This document shows, one piece after another, positions 37,571 to 46,472 of a stretch of DNA of 64,000 bases (the first letter of the stretch is position 1; every line of letters starts with the position of its first letter). The stretch lies in assembly GCF_009193255.1 (NCBI RefSeq), contig NZ_WACG01000001.1, forward strand, positions 248,001-312,000. The letters run 5' to 3'. The translations under genes and the position numbers were made by a program. The stretch comes from Arthrobacter koreensis (GTDB taxonomy: Bacteria > Actinomycetota > Actinomycetes > Actinomycetales > Micrococcaceae). Below the pieces are notes generated by a model. It saw only the letters and a program-made list of their open reading frames with translations. It made no database searches and had not been told where the DNA came from.

Positions 37571-37575
37571 CATTT

Positions 37576-39048
37576 TTACCATTTTACGGCTTCGGCCAGG
37601 TGCGCGGTGCGGTAACGGGTATCAGCAGTGACGGCCGCCAGGCCCGTTCCGGCAAGCCACGCGCCAACAACTTCAAGGCCGTGGACTTCCGCGACGGCGG
37701 CCCGCACGGACGCCACCCGGTCCGCATGGCCCACGGTGGCCGAGGGCAGCGCACCGACCCACCGGACAACATCCCAATCGATGACGTCCGCTTCCTCCAG
37801 CGGCACCTGCAGCAGGACCGACGCATCCGCGAGGGCAGCGGCGAACAGTTCCCCGTCCGGGCGCAGGGCAGTCACGTCGGCTTCCTGCCCGGGCCCAAGA
37901 CCGCGCCCGTAGGACAGGCGGAGCACGTGTGTACCGGGCCCGGTTGAATCTGCCAGCCACTGCCACTTGGCAGTGGCATGCGTCAGTGCCTTCGCCTGCA
38001 CGGATTCGGCGTCACGGGCAACCAGGACTCCCGTCCCCCGCGGCGCTGCGTCAAGCTCTGGTTTGTCTACTACCAGCGTCACCAGCGCGACGCCGGGGCC
38101 TGGGCCCGGGCGGAAGGCCGCCAGGTCCGGAACCGACGGCGTGAGCAAATCCACGGCGGCCGGGCCGTCGGCGGCCACGACCAGCGCGTCGGCGGTCTGC
38201 GTGCCGGCATCGGTGGTGACGGTAAATCCTGTCCCGCTGCGTTCAATGCCGGTGGCCGGCGTACCGGCCAGCAGGGTAGCGCCGAGTTCGCGGAGGTTCT
38301 CCACGAGCGTACTGGTGAGGGTTCCCATGCCGCCCCGCAGGGAGGCAACGGTGGATCCGGCCGGTGCCGCCCGGCGCATGGCACCTACGGCCGCTCCCAG
38401 CGAACCGTGCTCGGCCATGGCCTTGCGCAGTCCGGGCGCCACCGAATCAGCATCAAGGACATCCGGATCCGCCGAATAGACGCCTCCCACCACGGGAGTG
38501 ACAAGCCGTTTGAGAACGGCCTCCCCCATCCGCGACCGGACAATCTCACCCAGGCTGACCTTCTCGCGGCGCAGCAGCGGCGCCATGGGAAGCACGCGGT
38601 CGAGGGCCGCCCGTGCCACGCCCGTCCGGCCGATCGCCTGGGCGATCTCGTCAGCGCGGGGATCGGCGGGGATTCCCAGCAGCCCGGTCTGGGGCATCCG
38701 CTGGGCCGCCTTCGCGGGGTCCGGACCGCCTAGCTGGAGCCAGGCGCCGGAGGGATCCGGAGAAGCGATCCGCTCCTGCAGCCCCAGTTCCTCGAGCAGT
38801 TGCGGCACGGCCGGAGAGCGGGTGGCGTAGGACTCGGCTCCGCTGTCCAGGTCCAGCCCGGCGACGCGGTGGGTTCCCACGCAGCCGCCAAAGTCCTCAG
38901 CCGCCTCCAGCACTGTCACGTCGAAACCGGCGAGCGCAAGGTCCCGGGCCGCGATCAGCCCGGAGATGCCCCCTCCAACCACAACGCCGGCGGGCCGGCC
39001 TGCCGGCGCTGCTGCGGACGTGCCGGCGGGTTTGCGGGATGCCTGCAT
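37576..39048 (-). CDS. cgoX: Coproporphyrinogen III oxidase (HemY-type)
   Basis: The 490-residue FAD enzyme (hemY/hemG family) oxidises coproporphyrinogen III to coproporphyrin III in Gram-positive bacteria. The dinucleotide site is VVGGGISGLIAARDLALAGFDV near residues 23-45. The neighbouring cpfC and chdC indicate the coproporphyrin rather than protoporphyrin reaction. It starts two bases after the hemE stop. The first 20 residues are an Ala/Pro-rich extension. Confidence 0.93.
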   Translation of the reverse strand: MQASRKPAGTSAAAPAGRPAGVVVGGGISGLIAARDLALAGFDVTVLEAAEDFGGCVGTHRVAGLDLDSGAESYATRSPAVPQLLEELGLQERIASPDPSGAWLQLGGPDPAKAAQRMPQTGLLGIPADPRADEIAQAIGRTGVARAALDRVLPMAPLLRREKVSLGEIVRSRMGEAVLKRLVTPVVGGVYSADPDVLDADSVAPGLRKAMAEHGSLGAAVGAMRRAAPAGSTVASLRGGMGTLTSTLVENLRELGATLLAGTPATGIERSGTGFTVTTDAGTQTADALVVAADGPAAVDLLTPSVPDLAAFRPGPGPGVALVTLVVDKPELDAAPRGTGVLVARDAESVQAKALTHATAKWQWLADSTGPGTHVLRLSYGRGLGPGQEADVTALRPDGELFAAALADASVLLQVPLEEADVIDWDVVRWVGALPSATVGHADRVASVRAAVAEVHGLEVVGAWLAGTGLAAVTADTRYRTAHLAEAVKW

Positions 39049-39050
39049 GG

Positions 39051-40112
39051 CTACGGCTCCACTGAGTGGATGAGTTCCACCACCCGGGTCAGGACTTCGG
39101 GATTGGTTTCGGGGGGCACGCCATGGCCAAGGTTCACCACGTGCCCGGGCGCCCCGGATCCTGCCTCCAGGACCTGGCGGACGTGGGCTTCCAGGACGGG
39201 CCAGGGGGCTTCCAGCAGCGCCGGATCAATGTTGCCCTGCAGTGGAACTGTTCCGCCGAGCCGGCGGTTGGCTTCGTCCAGCGGAAGGCGGTAGTCAACA
39301 CCGACGACGTCGACGCCCACGTCCCGCATCGCCACCAGCAGCTCGGATGTCCCGGTGCCAAAGTGGATCAGCGGGGCGCCGAGTCCGCGGACATGGTCCA
39401 GTGCCCTGGCCGATGCCGGAGCAACCTTGGCCTGGTAGTCGGCCAGGCCCAGCGACCCTGCCCAGGAATCGAAGAGCTGGCCCGCGCTGGCGCCGGCCTC
39501 GAGCTGGGCGCGGAGGAACTTGCCGGACGCGTCTGCTGCCCAGTTGGTGAGCGCCTGCCAGGTCTCGGGATCCGCGTGCATCATGGTCCGCGGGCCCAGG
39601 TGGTCGCGGGACGGCTTGCCCTCCACCATGTACGCGGCAAGGGTGAACGGGGCGCCGGCGAACCCGATCAGTGGCGTGGATCCAAGCTCCGCCACCGTCA
39701 GGGCCACCGCTTCACGGATGGGTTCCAGCGCCTCATCGGTGAGTTCCGGCAGCGCTGCCACGTCTGCGGCAGTGCGCACGGGGGCGCCGAGGACAGGCCC
39801 GACGCCGGGAACGATGTCCACGTCGACGCCGGCCAGCTTCAGCGGGATCACGATGTCGGAGAAGAAGATGCCGGCGTCCACGTCATGCCGCCGGACCGGC
39901 TGGAGGGTGATCTCGGACGCGAGTTCGGGCAGCAGGCATGATTCGAGCATGCCGACTCCCTCCCGGACCCTGCGGTATTCCGGCAGCGACCGGCCCGCCT
40001 GGCGCATGAACCAAACGGGACGCCGGGACGGTGTCTTGCCACGGTAGGCGGCAATAAGCGGGGAATCGGCCGTGCGGCCATCCATGAGCGGATGAGAGGC
40101 GCTGAGAGTCAT
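39051..40112 (-). CDS. hemE: Uroporphyrinogen decarboxylase
   Basis: The 353-residue enzyme removes four acetate carboxylates to give coproporphyrinogen III. The signature PVWFMRQAGRSLPEYR with its two catalytic Arg residues is clear. ATG 40112 has GGAG about nine bases upstream. It opens the minus-strand heme cluster and is divergent from hemA, with 155 bases between them. Confidence 0.96.
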   Translation of the reverse strand: MTLSASHPLMDGRTADSPLIAAYRGKTPSRRPVWFMRQAGRSLPEYRRVREGVGMLESCLLPELASEITLQPVRRHDVDAGIFFSDIVIPLKLAGVDVDIVPGVGPVLGAPVRTAADVAALPELTDEALEPIREAVALTVAELGSTPLIGFAGAPFTLAAYMVEGKPSRDHLGPRTMMHADPETWQALTNWAADASGKFLRAQLEAGASAGQLFDSWAGSLGLADYQAKVAPASARALDHVRGLGAPLIHFGTGTSELLVAMRDVGVDVVGVDYRLPLDEANRRLGGTVPLQGNIDPALLEAPWPVLEAHVRQVLEAGSGAPGHVVNLGHGVPPETNPEVLTRVVELIHSVEP

Positions 40113-40246
40113 ATATAGATTCTCCCCAAATTTTGCCCTGAAGGATAACCGGGCACCCGCCAGGCGCATGGGCCCGCTCCCCAAACCGGAAGATGCGGCC
40201 CAAATCACCTGTGACCGCCGTCGCGAATAGCACCGTTTCCCTCGCG

Positions 40247-40267
40247 AGTGGCTAGTATTAAGCCACT
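40247..40267. promoter_or_regulatory. Palindrome over the -10 of hemA
   Basis: AGTGGCT (40247-40253) and AGCCACT (40261-40267) are perfect seven-base arms around AGTATTA. TAGTAT at 40253-40258 looks like a -10 box, and the right arm ends directly before the hemA GTG. Binding here would block hemA transcription. The regulator is unknown. Confidence 0.5.
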
Positions 40268-41572
40268 GTGGTTCTCTTATCCCTCATCGCGACCCATTCT
40301 GACGTAGACCTGGAAACTGTCGCCCGGCTTAGTGCCGGCGCGCCCAAGGTCCCTTCCTCCCTGCTGGAAAACGGCCCGGCCGTTGCCGGGGCTGTAGTCC
40401 TGGCCACCTGCAACCGCTTTGAGGTGTACTGCGAAGCCCGCTCCGAGGCGGATGTCGAAGCCGCCCGCTCTGCCGCCATCGCGGAGATCAGCCGTCACTC
40501 CGGACTGGAGGAAGACGTCGTCTCCCGGTCCTTCACGACCAATACGGGCCAGGACGTCGCCAAACACCTTTTCGCCGTCGGCGCAGGCCTGGACTCCGCG
40601 GTAGTCGGGGAACGGGAAATCGCCGGCCAGGTCCGCCGGGCACTGATCGAAGCCCAGGACAAGGGAACCGCCAGCGGAACCCTGACCCGCCTGTTCCAGA
40701 CCGCCTCCCGCACCGCCAAGGACGTTGGCGCCCTGACCGCGCTGGGCAAGCGCGGACTGTCCATCGTGTCGGTCGCACTCGAACTGGCCACCGACCTTTC
40801 CGAGGACATTGACTGGCGGAAGAAAGCCGTGGTCGTGTTTGGTACCGGCGCCTACGCCGGGGCAACCATGGCGCTGCTCAAGGAGCGCGGCTGCACCGAC
40901 GTTTCGGTCTACTCCTCCTCGGGCCGGGCAGAATCCTTCACAGCTACCCGCGGCGGAACCGCACTGGACCGGGACTCCCTCGGCGAGGCCGTTGCCCGCG
41001 CCGACGTCGTCATCGGCTGTTCCGGTTCGGAGAACCAGGTCAGCGCGGAGGACATCCGCCGCGTGCGCGCGGGCTCCGGGAAGCCGCTGGTCATCGTTGA
41101 CCTGGCCCTCACCCACGACTTTGATCCCGCAGTCCGGGAGCTCGACGGCGTTGACCTGATCACGCTCGAATCCGTTCGCCTGGCAGCACCCGCCGAGCAG
41201 GCGGAATCACTCCAGCAGGCCAACCGGATTGTCACCGATGCGGCACAGGCTTTCTCCGAGGCCCAGCTGAGCCGGGAACTCGATTCCGCGATTGTTGCGC
41301 TGCGTCGGCACACCCTGGGAGTCCTCGACAAGGAACTCGACAAGGTCCGGGCCCAGCACGGCTGCACCGGCGCGGCAGAGGAAGTCGAATTCGCCATGCG
41401 GCGCATGGTCAAGGCCCTGCTCCACGTTCCTGCCGTGCGCGCCCGTGAGCTGGCCGCCAGCGGCCAGCAGGAAGATTACATCCGCGGCCTCGAAGCGATC
41501 TACGGCATCACGGTGGATCCACCGCAGGAAAAGCCCGAAGACGGTTCAGCGGACACCGCGCAGTCCGCCTGA
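40268..41572 (+). CDS. hemA: Glutamyl-tRNA reductase
   Basis: The 434-residue enzyme reduces glutamyl-tRNA to glutamate-1-semialdehyde, the committed step of heme synthesis. The catalytic Cys is in [10 protein letters not shown], the NADPH domain contains [15 protein letters not shown], and [16 protein letters not shown] is conserved. The GTG start has no Shine-Dalgarno and lies about ten bases after a -10-like TAGTAT, so the mRNA may be leaderless. It is divergent from hemE. Confidence 0.95.
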   Translation: MVLLSLIATHSDVDLETVARLSAGAPKVPSSLLENGPAVAGAVVLATCNRFEVYCEARSEADVEAARSAAIAEISRHSGLEEDVVSRSFTTNTGQDVAKHLFAVGAGLDSAVVGEREIAGQVRRALIEAQDKGTASGTLTRLFQTASRTAKDVGALTALGKRGLSIVSVALELATDLSEDIDWRKKAVVVFGTGAYAGATMALLKERGCTDVSVYSSSGRAESFTATRGGTALDRDSLGEAVARADVVIGCSGSENQVSAEDIRRVRAGSGKPLVIVDLALTHDFDPAVRELDGVDLITLESVRLAAPAEQAESLQQANRIVTDAAQAFSEAQLSRELDSAIVALRRHTLGVLDKELDKVRAQHGCTGAAEEVEFAMRRMVKALLHVPAVRARELAASGQQEDYIRGLEAIYGITVDPPQEKPEDGSADTAQSA

Positions 41573-41621
41573 TTCCCTTCGCCGCACAGCACCTTCGCGG
41601 TTCCGGACATTCCTCTCCCGG

Positions 41622-42797
41622 CTAGTAGACCGGCTTGTCCGGTTCCACCCGGCGGACCCACTCGAGGATCCCGCCATCCACAGTGAACGCGCGGTCATAT
41701 CCCTGCGAGCGCAGGAAGGCCGTCACCTCGGCTGAGCGGCCGCCCGACTTGCAGTGCACGTACACCGTCCGCCCCGGCTCCGGCAGGCCTTCCCCGGCCA
41801 GGATGGCAGCCCGCGGGACCAGCCGCGCGCCGGCTATGTTCACAATCCGGTATTCGCCGGGTTCACGGACATCAATCAGGTCGAAATCAGCTTCTCCGGC
41901 GTCGCGCTGCCGCAGCAGGGCGGCAAGTTCAACCGCTCCGATACCCGGAACTGCGGGCCCGGGGCCAGGCACGGTTCCGCAGAACGCCTGGTAATCCACC
42001 AGCTTCGTGACCGGCTCCCGTTCCGGATCACGGCGCAGGCCCACCTCACGCCAGCTCATGTCCTGGGCGTTGAACACCAGCAGGCGTCCCAGCAGGGTCC
42101 GTCCGGTCCCGGTAATCAGCTTGATGGCTTCGTTGACCATGACCGAACCGATCTGGGCGCACAGGACACCGAGAACGCCGCCCTCCGCACAGGAGGGAAC
42201 GGACCCCGGTGCCGGGGGCTCCGGATAGAGGTCACGGTACGTCGGGCCATGCGCTGACCAGAAGACACTCACCTGCCCGTCGAACCTGAGGATGGATCCC
42301 CAGACGCACGGCTTGCCCAGGATTTCCGCGGCATCGCTGACGAGGTAGCGGGTGGCAAAGTTATCCGTTCCGTCCAGGATCAGGTCATAGCCGGAAAACA
42401 CGTCCAGTGCGTTCTTCGCATCCAGCCGGACCTCGTGGAGGACCACGTTCACCAGGGGGTTCAGGGCAAGCACGCTGTCCCGCGCCGAACGCGCCTTGGA
42501 GGTTCCGACGTCGTGCACCGAGTGGATGACCTGGCGCTGCAGGTTAGACGTGTCCACGGCATCGTCATCCACGATGCCAAGCGTTCCCACCCCGGCCGCA
42601 GCGAGGTACAGCAGTGCAGGGGACCCAAGACCTCCTGCACCGATCACCAGGACCCTGGCATTCTTCAGGCGCAGCTGCCCTTCTTCCCCGAAACCGGGAA
42701 GGATCAGGTGCCGGGAGTACCGTTCCTTTTCACCGCGCTCCAGCCCGGAGGCCGGCTCGGTGAGGGGTGGCAGCGATGCGGCCGTCTCAATGCTCAT
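41622..42797 (-). CDS. moeZ: MoeB/MoeZ-like adenylyltransferase with rhodanese domain
   Basis: The 391-residue protein has an E1-type domain (RYSRHLILPGFG, VIGAGGLGSPALLYL) and a C-terminal rhodanese domain whose active loop keeps Cys (VHCKSGGRSAEV). In actinobacteria such proteins activate and sulfurate carrier proteins (MoaD, ThiS, CysO). ATG 42797 is used; the in-frame codon nine bases upstream is less likely. It converges on hemA and diverges from the TetR gene. Confidence 0.9.
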   Translation of the reverse strand: MSIETAASLPPLTEPASGLERGEKERYSRHLILPGFGEEGQLRLKNARVLVIGAGGLGSPALLYLAAAGVGTLGIVDDDAVDTSNLQRQVIHSVHDVGTSKARSARDSVLALNPLVNVVLHEVRLDAKNALDVFSGYDLILDGTDNFATRYLVSDAAEILGKPCVWGSILRFDGQVSVFWSAHGPTYRDLYPEPPAPGSVPSCAEGGVLGVLCAQIGSVMVNEAIKLITGTGRTLLGRLLVFNAQDMSWREVGLRRDPEREPVTKLVDYQAFCGTVPGPGPAVPGIGAVELAALLRQRDAGEADFDLIDVREPGEYRIVNIAGARLVPRAAILAGEGLPEPGRTVYVHCKSGGRSAEVTAFLRSQGYDRAFTVDGGILEWVRRVEPDKPVY

Positions 42798-42877
42798 GGG
42801 AACCAATCTATGCCTCCGGGCGCCGTGGTTCGAGGTCCCCGACGGAGCTGGGAGCCCGAGGTTGCCTTCCTTCAGTG

Positions 42878-42894
42878 TTACCCCCGGGTAAACT
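42878..42894. promoter_or_regulatory. Palindrome overlapping a -10 box, TetR gene promoter
   Basis: TTACCC and GGGTAA flank two bases (42878-42891), and the right arm overlaps TAAACT (42889-42894), a good -10 candidate. It lies about 55 bases before the TetR start. An autoregulatory operator is inferred. Confidence 0.4.
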
Positions 42895-42949
42895 GTTGTT
42901 CCGGACCCGGACCAGGTGCCCGGGCGAAGCAGGAGAGGTCCCTAAACAC

Positions 42950-43564
42950 GTGAGCAACCAGCCCGCCGGCAAGTCCACCCGGCTCCCCCGGGAAGAACGG
43001 CGCCGGCAGCTGATGCGCGCTGCGCAGGAAGTCTTCGTCAGCCGCGGTTTCCACGGCGCCGCCATGGACGAAATCGCAGACACGGCCCAGGTCAGCAAGC
43101 CGGTGCTGTACCAGCACTTTCCCGGCAAGCGCGAGCTCTACCTTGCGCTGCTTGATGACCACCTGGACACGCTGACCCAGTTCCTCCAGACGGCCCTCAC
43201 CTCCACAACCGACAACAAGCTCCGAGTCCGCGAAACCATGCGGGCCTACTTCCGCTTCGTGGCGCAGGACAGCCAGGGCCACCGGCTGGTCTTTGAATCC
43301 GATCTCACCAGCGACGACGAAGTCAGCTCCCGGATCGAAGAGTTCAACGCGCGTTTCGCCAGCGATATTGCGGACGTCATCGCCGAAGACACCAAGCTCT
43401 CCCACATCGAGGCTACCCTGCTTGGCCGGGCCATGGCCGGCATGGCGCAGGTCAGCGCCCGCTACTGGCTTGAGACGGACGGGGACCTGGACATCGATGC
43501 GGCCAGCGAGCTGGTCTACCGTTTAGCTTGGCGCGGAATCAGCCGGTTCCCCAAGGAAATCTAG
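42950..43564 (+). CDS. TetR-family transcriptional regulator
   Basis: The 204-residue protein has a TetR helix-turn-helix (RAAQEVFVSRGFHGAAMDEIADTAQVSKPVLYQHFPGKREL, about 20-62) and a helical ligand-binding half. GTG 42950 is preceded by AGGAGAGG with eleven bases spacing. It sits 45 bases before the DUF3107 gene, an arrangement conserved in actinobacteria (Rv3208/Rv3208A in my memory). Ligand and regulon are unknown. Confidence 0.93.
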   Translation: MSNQPAGKSTRLPREERRRQLMRAAQEVFVSRGFHGAAMDEIADTAQVSKPVLYQHFPGKRELYLALLDDHLDTLTQFLQTALTSTTDNKLRVRETMRAYFRFVAQDSQGHRLVFESDLTSDDEVSSRIEEFNARFASDIADVIAEDTKLSHIEATLLGRAMAGMAQVSARYWLETDGDLDIDAASELVYRLAWRGISRFPKEI

Positions 43565-43609
43565 AGTAGATTCATCCCCACTGAGTTCACATAAACAGGA
43601 GGCACCACG

Positions 43610-43834
43610 GTGGAAGTAAAGATCGGTATCCAGAACGTCGGACGCGAGATCGTGTTCGAGTCCGGCCAGAGTGCGGACCAGGTCGCGGACACCGTTGCCG
43701 AAGCCATCAACGGTTCCAAGGAACTGCGTCTCACCGATGAAAAGGGACGCCTCATCATCGTTCCCGCCGGCGTCATCGGCTACGTTGAGATCGGTGCCGA
43801 AGAAGTCCGCCGCGTCGGGTTCGGCGCCCTCTAG
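43610..43834 (+). CDS. DUF3107 small protein
   Basis: The 74-residue acidic protein (VKIGIQNVGREIVFES start, ending EEVRRVGFGAL) fits the actinobacterial DUF3107 family of unknown function. An ideal AGGAGG lies seven bases before the GTG, implying strong translation. It follows the TetR gene and precedes a small membrane protein. Confidence 0.92.
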   Translation: MEVKIGIQNVGREIVFESGQSADQVADTVAEAINGSKELRLTDEKGRLIIVPAGVIGYVEIGAEEVRRVGFGAL

Positions 43835-43840
43835 CTCGTC

Positions 43841-44143
43841 ATGGGCGAAGTGCTGCTTGCTGCCGCCGCACTGGCGGCAGCAGGTTTCATCGTCCGGGGC
43901 GCGGACCCGCGCCGAAGTACCTACGGCGTCCTCCTGCTGCCCGGGATTTCCCTCGCAGCAGGACTCAGCATCTGGATCATCCTGCAGTTCACGCCGGTGG
44001 TAACCAGCGCTGGATTCTCCTGGCTCTCCTGGGCGGTTACCGTCCTCACAGGCCCTGCCGCTGCCGTTGCAGCGGCGCTGGCCACAGTCTCCCGGCGACT
44101 GCCGCGGGACAACGCTGAACGCGAGCGCATCCTCAAGCTTTAG
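43841..44143 (+). CDS. Small two-span membrane protein
   Basis: The 100-residue protein has two or three hydrophobic spans (about 4-20, 30-46 and 58-80) and a charged C-terminus ending RERILKL. It starts six bases after the DUF3107 stop without a good ribosome site, so it may depend on coupling. I recognise no family. Codon usage looks like its neighbours, which supports a real gene. Confidence 0.65.
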   Translation: MGEVLLAAAALAAAGFIVRGADPRRSTYGVLLLPGISLAAGLSIWIILQFTPVVTSAGFSWLSWAVTVLTGPAAAVAAALATVSRRLPRDNAERERILKL

Positions 44144-44147
44144 GGCG

Positions 44148-45212
44148 CTAGCCCCGGTCCAGGACCGCCTTCAGCTCCCGCGCGAAAACGGGAGTGGCGG
44201 CGTCGTGCCCCGCCTTGCCCAAGTGCAGGCCGTCGTCCAGTTTCGACCCCAGGGAGTAGCGCTTCCACCAGTCCTTGGGGCTGAGGAAATCAAGTCCCTG
44301 TTCGGCAGCGACGCCGGCCAGGAGATCGTCGATCTCCGCCCGGCGCCCCTTGCCGTCTCCAATGACGCCAACCATGACTATCCGGGTTTCCGGATACGTG
44401 CGTTTGAGTTCCCGGATCAGCTGCACGGCGTTGTGCCGGATGTCCGCGTTGCGCGGACCGTAGGCATCGTTGCCGCCGCCCTGGAGCACCACCAGCGCGG
44501 GTTTGCCCCACGGCAGCAGCCACTCCTCTGCTTCCAGGGCCTCCGGATAGTTATGCACCTCGCCGTTGCCCCTGGTGTAGCCGGTTCCCCCGGCCCCCAG
44601 GACCAGCGGGTTGAACCCCAGCGAGGCCAGGCCCCTGCCCACCCAGGTGTCACGGCCTGCCTGAGAGTCTCCGATCACCACTGCCGCGCTTCCTACCGCG
44701 GGGTCGTAGGACATGATCCTTCCCAGCCGCGGGGAGTACATCAGCGTGCCCTTCTGGAAGTCGGTCCTCCGGTCTCCGCCGAAGGTGTATTCGGACGTCA
44801 CCGGCCAGCCGAGGGCCCGGATCGAGGACTTCCACCGATCAAAGACTTCCGTGCGCAGGGCACGCAGGCCGGTCTGCGCACTCCACACCAGGGTTTCCGC
44901 TCCATAGGAGAAATAGCAGCCGGAGCCGGGCAGGGTACAGACCGGAGCCTCAGACGGTTCGGTCAGCGGACGGCCGCTGTCCGCGCGGGCCTGCTCGAAT
45001 TCCCCCAGGGCATCCCAGGCGGCAGCCGGAACTCCCTGCGGCGGCGGGGGCTGGAGGGGAAGGCCGGCGCCCGTTGAAGGCGGCGCCGGGGCCGGCGCCG
45101 CCGGCAGCGGCTGCTGCGCCGGAAGCGCCCCGCAGGCCGATACAACCGCCACGGCAGCTGCTGCCGCCGCACAGAGCATCCGGCGCCTCACAGCGCTGGA
45201 CGTCGAACCCAT
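44148..45212 (-). CDS. SGNH/GDSL-type hydrolase lipoprotein
   Basis: The 354-residue precursor has a lipoprotein signal (lipobox VSAC), a Pro/Ala-rich linker, then an SGNH fold. Block I is VVIGDSQAGRD with the catalytic Ser, block III QGGGNDAYGP, and block V DGLHLGKAGHD with Asp and His. It is probably a surface-anchored esterase or deacetylase; the substrate (cell-wall glycan or polysaccharide O-acetyl groups) is a guess. Confidence 0.88.
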   Translation of the reverse strand: MGSTSSAVRRRMLCAAAAAAVAVVSACGALPAQQPLPAAPAPAPPSTGAGLPLQPPPPQGVPAAAWDALGEFEQARADSGRPLTEPSEAPVCTLPGSGCYFSYGAETLVWSAQTGLRALRTEVFDRWKSSIRALGWPVTSEYTFGGDRRTDFQKGTLMYSPRLGRIMSYDPAVGSAAVVIGDSQAGRDTWVGRGLASLGFNPLVLGAGGTGYTRGNGEVHNYPEALEAEEWLLPWGKPALVVLQGGGNDAYGPRNADIRHNAVQLIRELKRTYPETRIVMVGVIGDGKGRRAEIDDLLAGVAAEQGLDFLSPKDWWKRYSLGSKLDDGLHLGKAGHDAATPVFARELKAVLDRG

Positions 45213-45327
45213 ACTGCTCCCCCACCGAATCTCTGCTGGACCGTCGAATGTATCCGGTACCGCTTCAACGCTACAGGCGTAAGAGGCCGGCTGCAGGATC
45301 CGGCGCCGCGCCCGGCCCCCGGCGTGC

Positions 45328-46041
45328 CTAGGCGGTGAGCCCCAGGAGGGACATCCGCCGTGAATGGTTGCGGGTCAGCTGGCTGAAGAGATCCCGGATC
45401 TGCGCGTCGAGCTCCTCACGGCTGAGGAACCCGTCCAGCTCCGCCGGCATTGCACGTTCGATCACCACGCGCTGGGCCTGGGTCAGGGCCTCGCCCACCA
45501 GCCGGCGTCCCCAGAGTGCCAGCCGCGAGGCCAGCCTCGGATCGTCCTTCAAGGACTCCTGCAGACGCACAAAAAGGACCTCCCCTGCCGCTTCGCTGCC
45601 GGTCTCCTGCAGGGAGGCGATCAGCGCCGAGCTATCCGGATCGAGCAGGGACCCGAGCGCGGCGTAGAAGTCGTCTGAAATCGCATCAGTGACATAGAAC
45701 TTCATCAGGGACTCGTACCAGTCCCCCGGGCGGGTTCGGTCATGGAAGGCATCCACCGACTGCTGGAAGGGGGCCATGGCGTCCTCGGCGTTAAGGCCCA
45801 TCGACTCAAGGTGCGCGGCCACCCGCTCGAAGTTCTCGTATTCGCGCACCGCCAGCCGTCCCAGCGCGGCACGGTCCCGGAGACTCGGCGAGAAGCGTGC
45901 GTCCGATGACATCCGCTCAAAGGCGGACAGTTCGCCATAGGCGATGACACCGAGCAGGTCCGAAAGGAACTGCCGGTATGCGTCCGCCGCACCGGGGTCC
46001 GTTGCGTGCCCTGTAGCCGAAGCTGCGTTGTTCTCACTCAT
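45328..46041 (-). CDS. Ferritin-like fold protein (Rv3210c-like)
   Basis: The 237-residue helical protein has Glu/His pairs typical of ferritin-like di-iron proteins (YGELSAFERM; REYENFERVAAH), similar to the MiaE-like group. Activity is not established. ATG 46041 was chosen since residues before it in the open frame are basic and unstructured. It is divergent from the DEAD-box helicase gene; the same neighbour order exists in mycobacteria as I recall. Confidence 0.82.
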   Translation of the reverse strand: MSENNAASATGHATDPGAADAYRQFLSDLLGVIAYGELSAFERMSSDARFSPSLRDRAALGRLAVREYENFERVAAHLESMGLNAEDAMAPFQQSVDAFHDRTRPGDWYESLMKFYVTDAISDDFYAALGSLLDPDSSALIASLQETGSEAAGEVLFVRLQESLKDDPRLASRLALWGRRLVGEALTQAQRVVIERAMPAELDGFLSREELDAQIRDLFSQLTRNHSRRMSLLGLTA

Positions 46042-46472
46042 ACGCCCAGCGTACCGGTGTGTCCGGGCTCTCAGCGGACTGGCCAGCTGCCGTTGCGGCT
46101 CCGTTCCCCGCGGCTGTACCCGCCACCGGGCGCCAGCCAACTCGCTGGATAGGCCAATGCGGCCCGCGGCGGCTGCACCGGGTAGACTGGGATGGTAGTA
46201 AATGGATGCCCGGTCGTTCCCACGTTCCTGAAACCCTTCATGAATTGCCGGTTGGAGACACTATCCAGCCGGCTGTGAGACCCGCAGTACCTACGCGAAC
46301 TTGATATTTTCCGGCCGCTGCCTTTGCCGAATGCAGTTGGAGTGGCCAGCAGTCCTTAGCCCGCGATCGGCTTCCGCTGGACGCATCACCTGCGCGCCAT
46401 CCGCTCCGGGATGGGCCCTATGCCCTCTCGTCGAGCGCGGTACCGCAGAATGCCTAACTGAACGGTATGTAA
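46042..46472 (+). other. 431-base non-coding leader before rhlE
   Basis: No protein gene is seen. TAGACT at 46190-46195 could be a -10. The stretch includes a strong RNA hairpin (46247-46273) and a smaller one (CCATCC/GGATGG, 46397-46414). Such a long structured leader before a DEAD-box helicase suggests a regulated 5' UTR. Confidence 0.45.
46247..46273 (+). promoter_or_regulatory. Hairpin in the rhlE leader
   Basis: GCCGGTTGGA pairs with TCCAGCCGGC across a seven-base loop; the only non-Watson-Crick pair is a G:U in RNA. That wobble makes it more likely to be an RNA than a DNA element. Confidence 0.5.
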
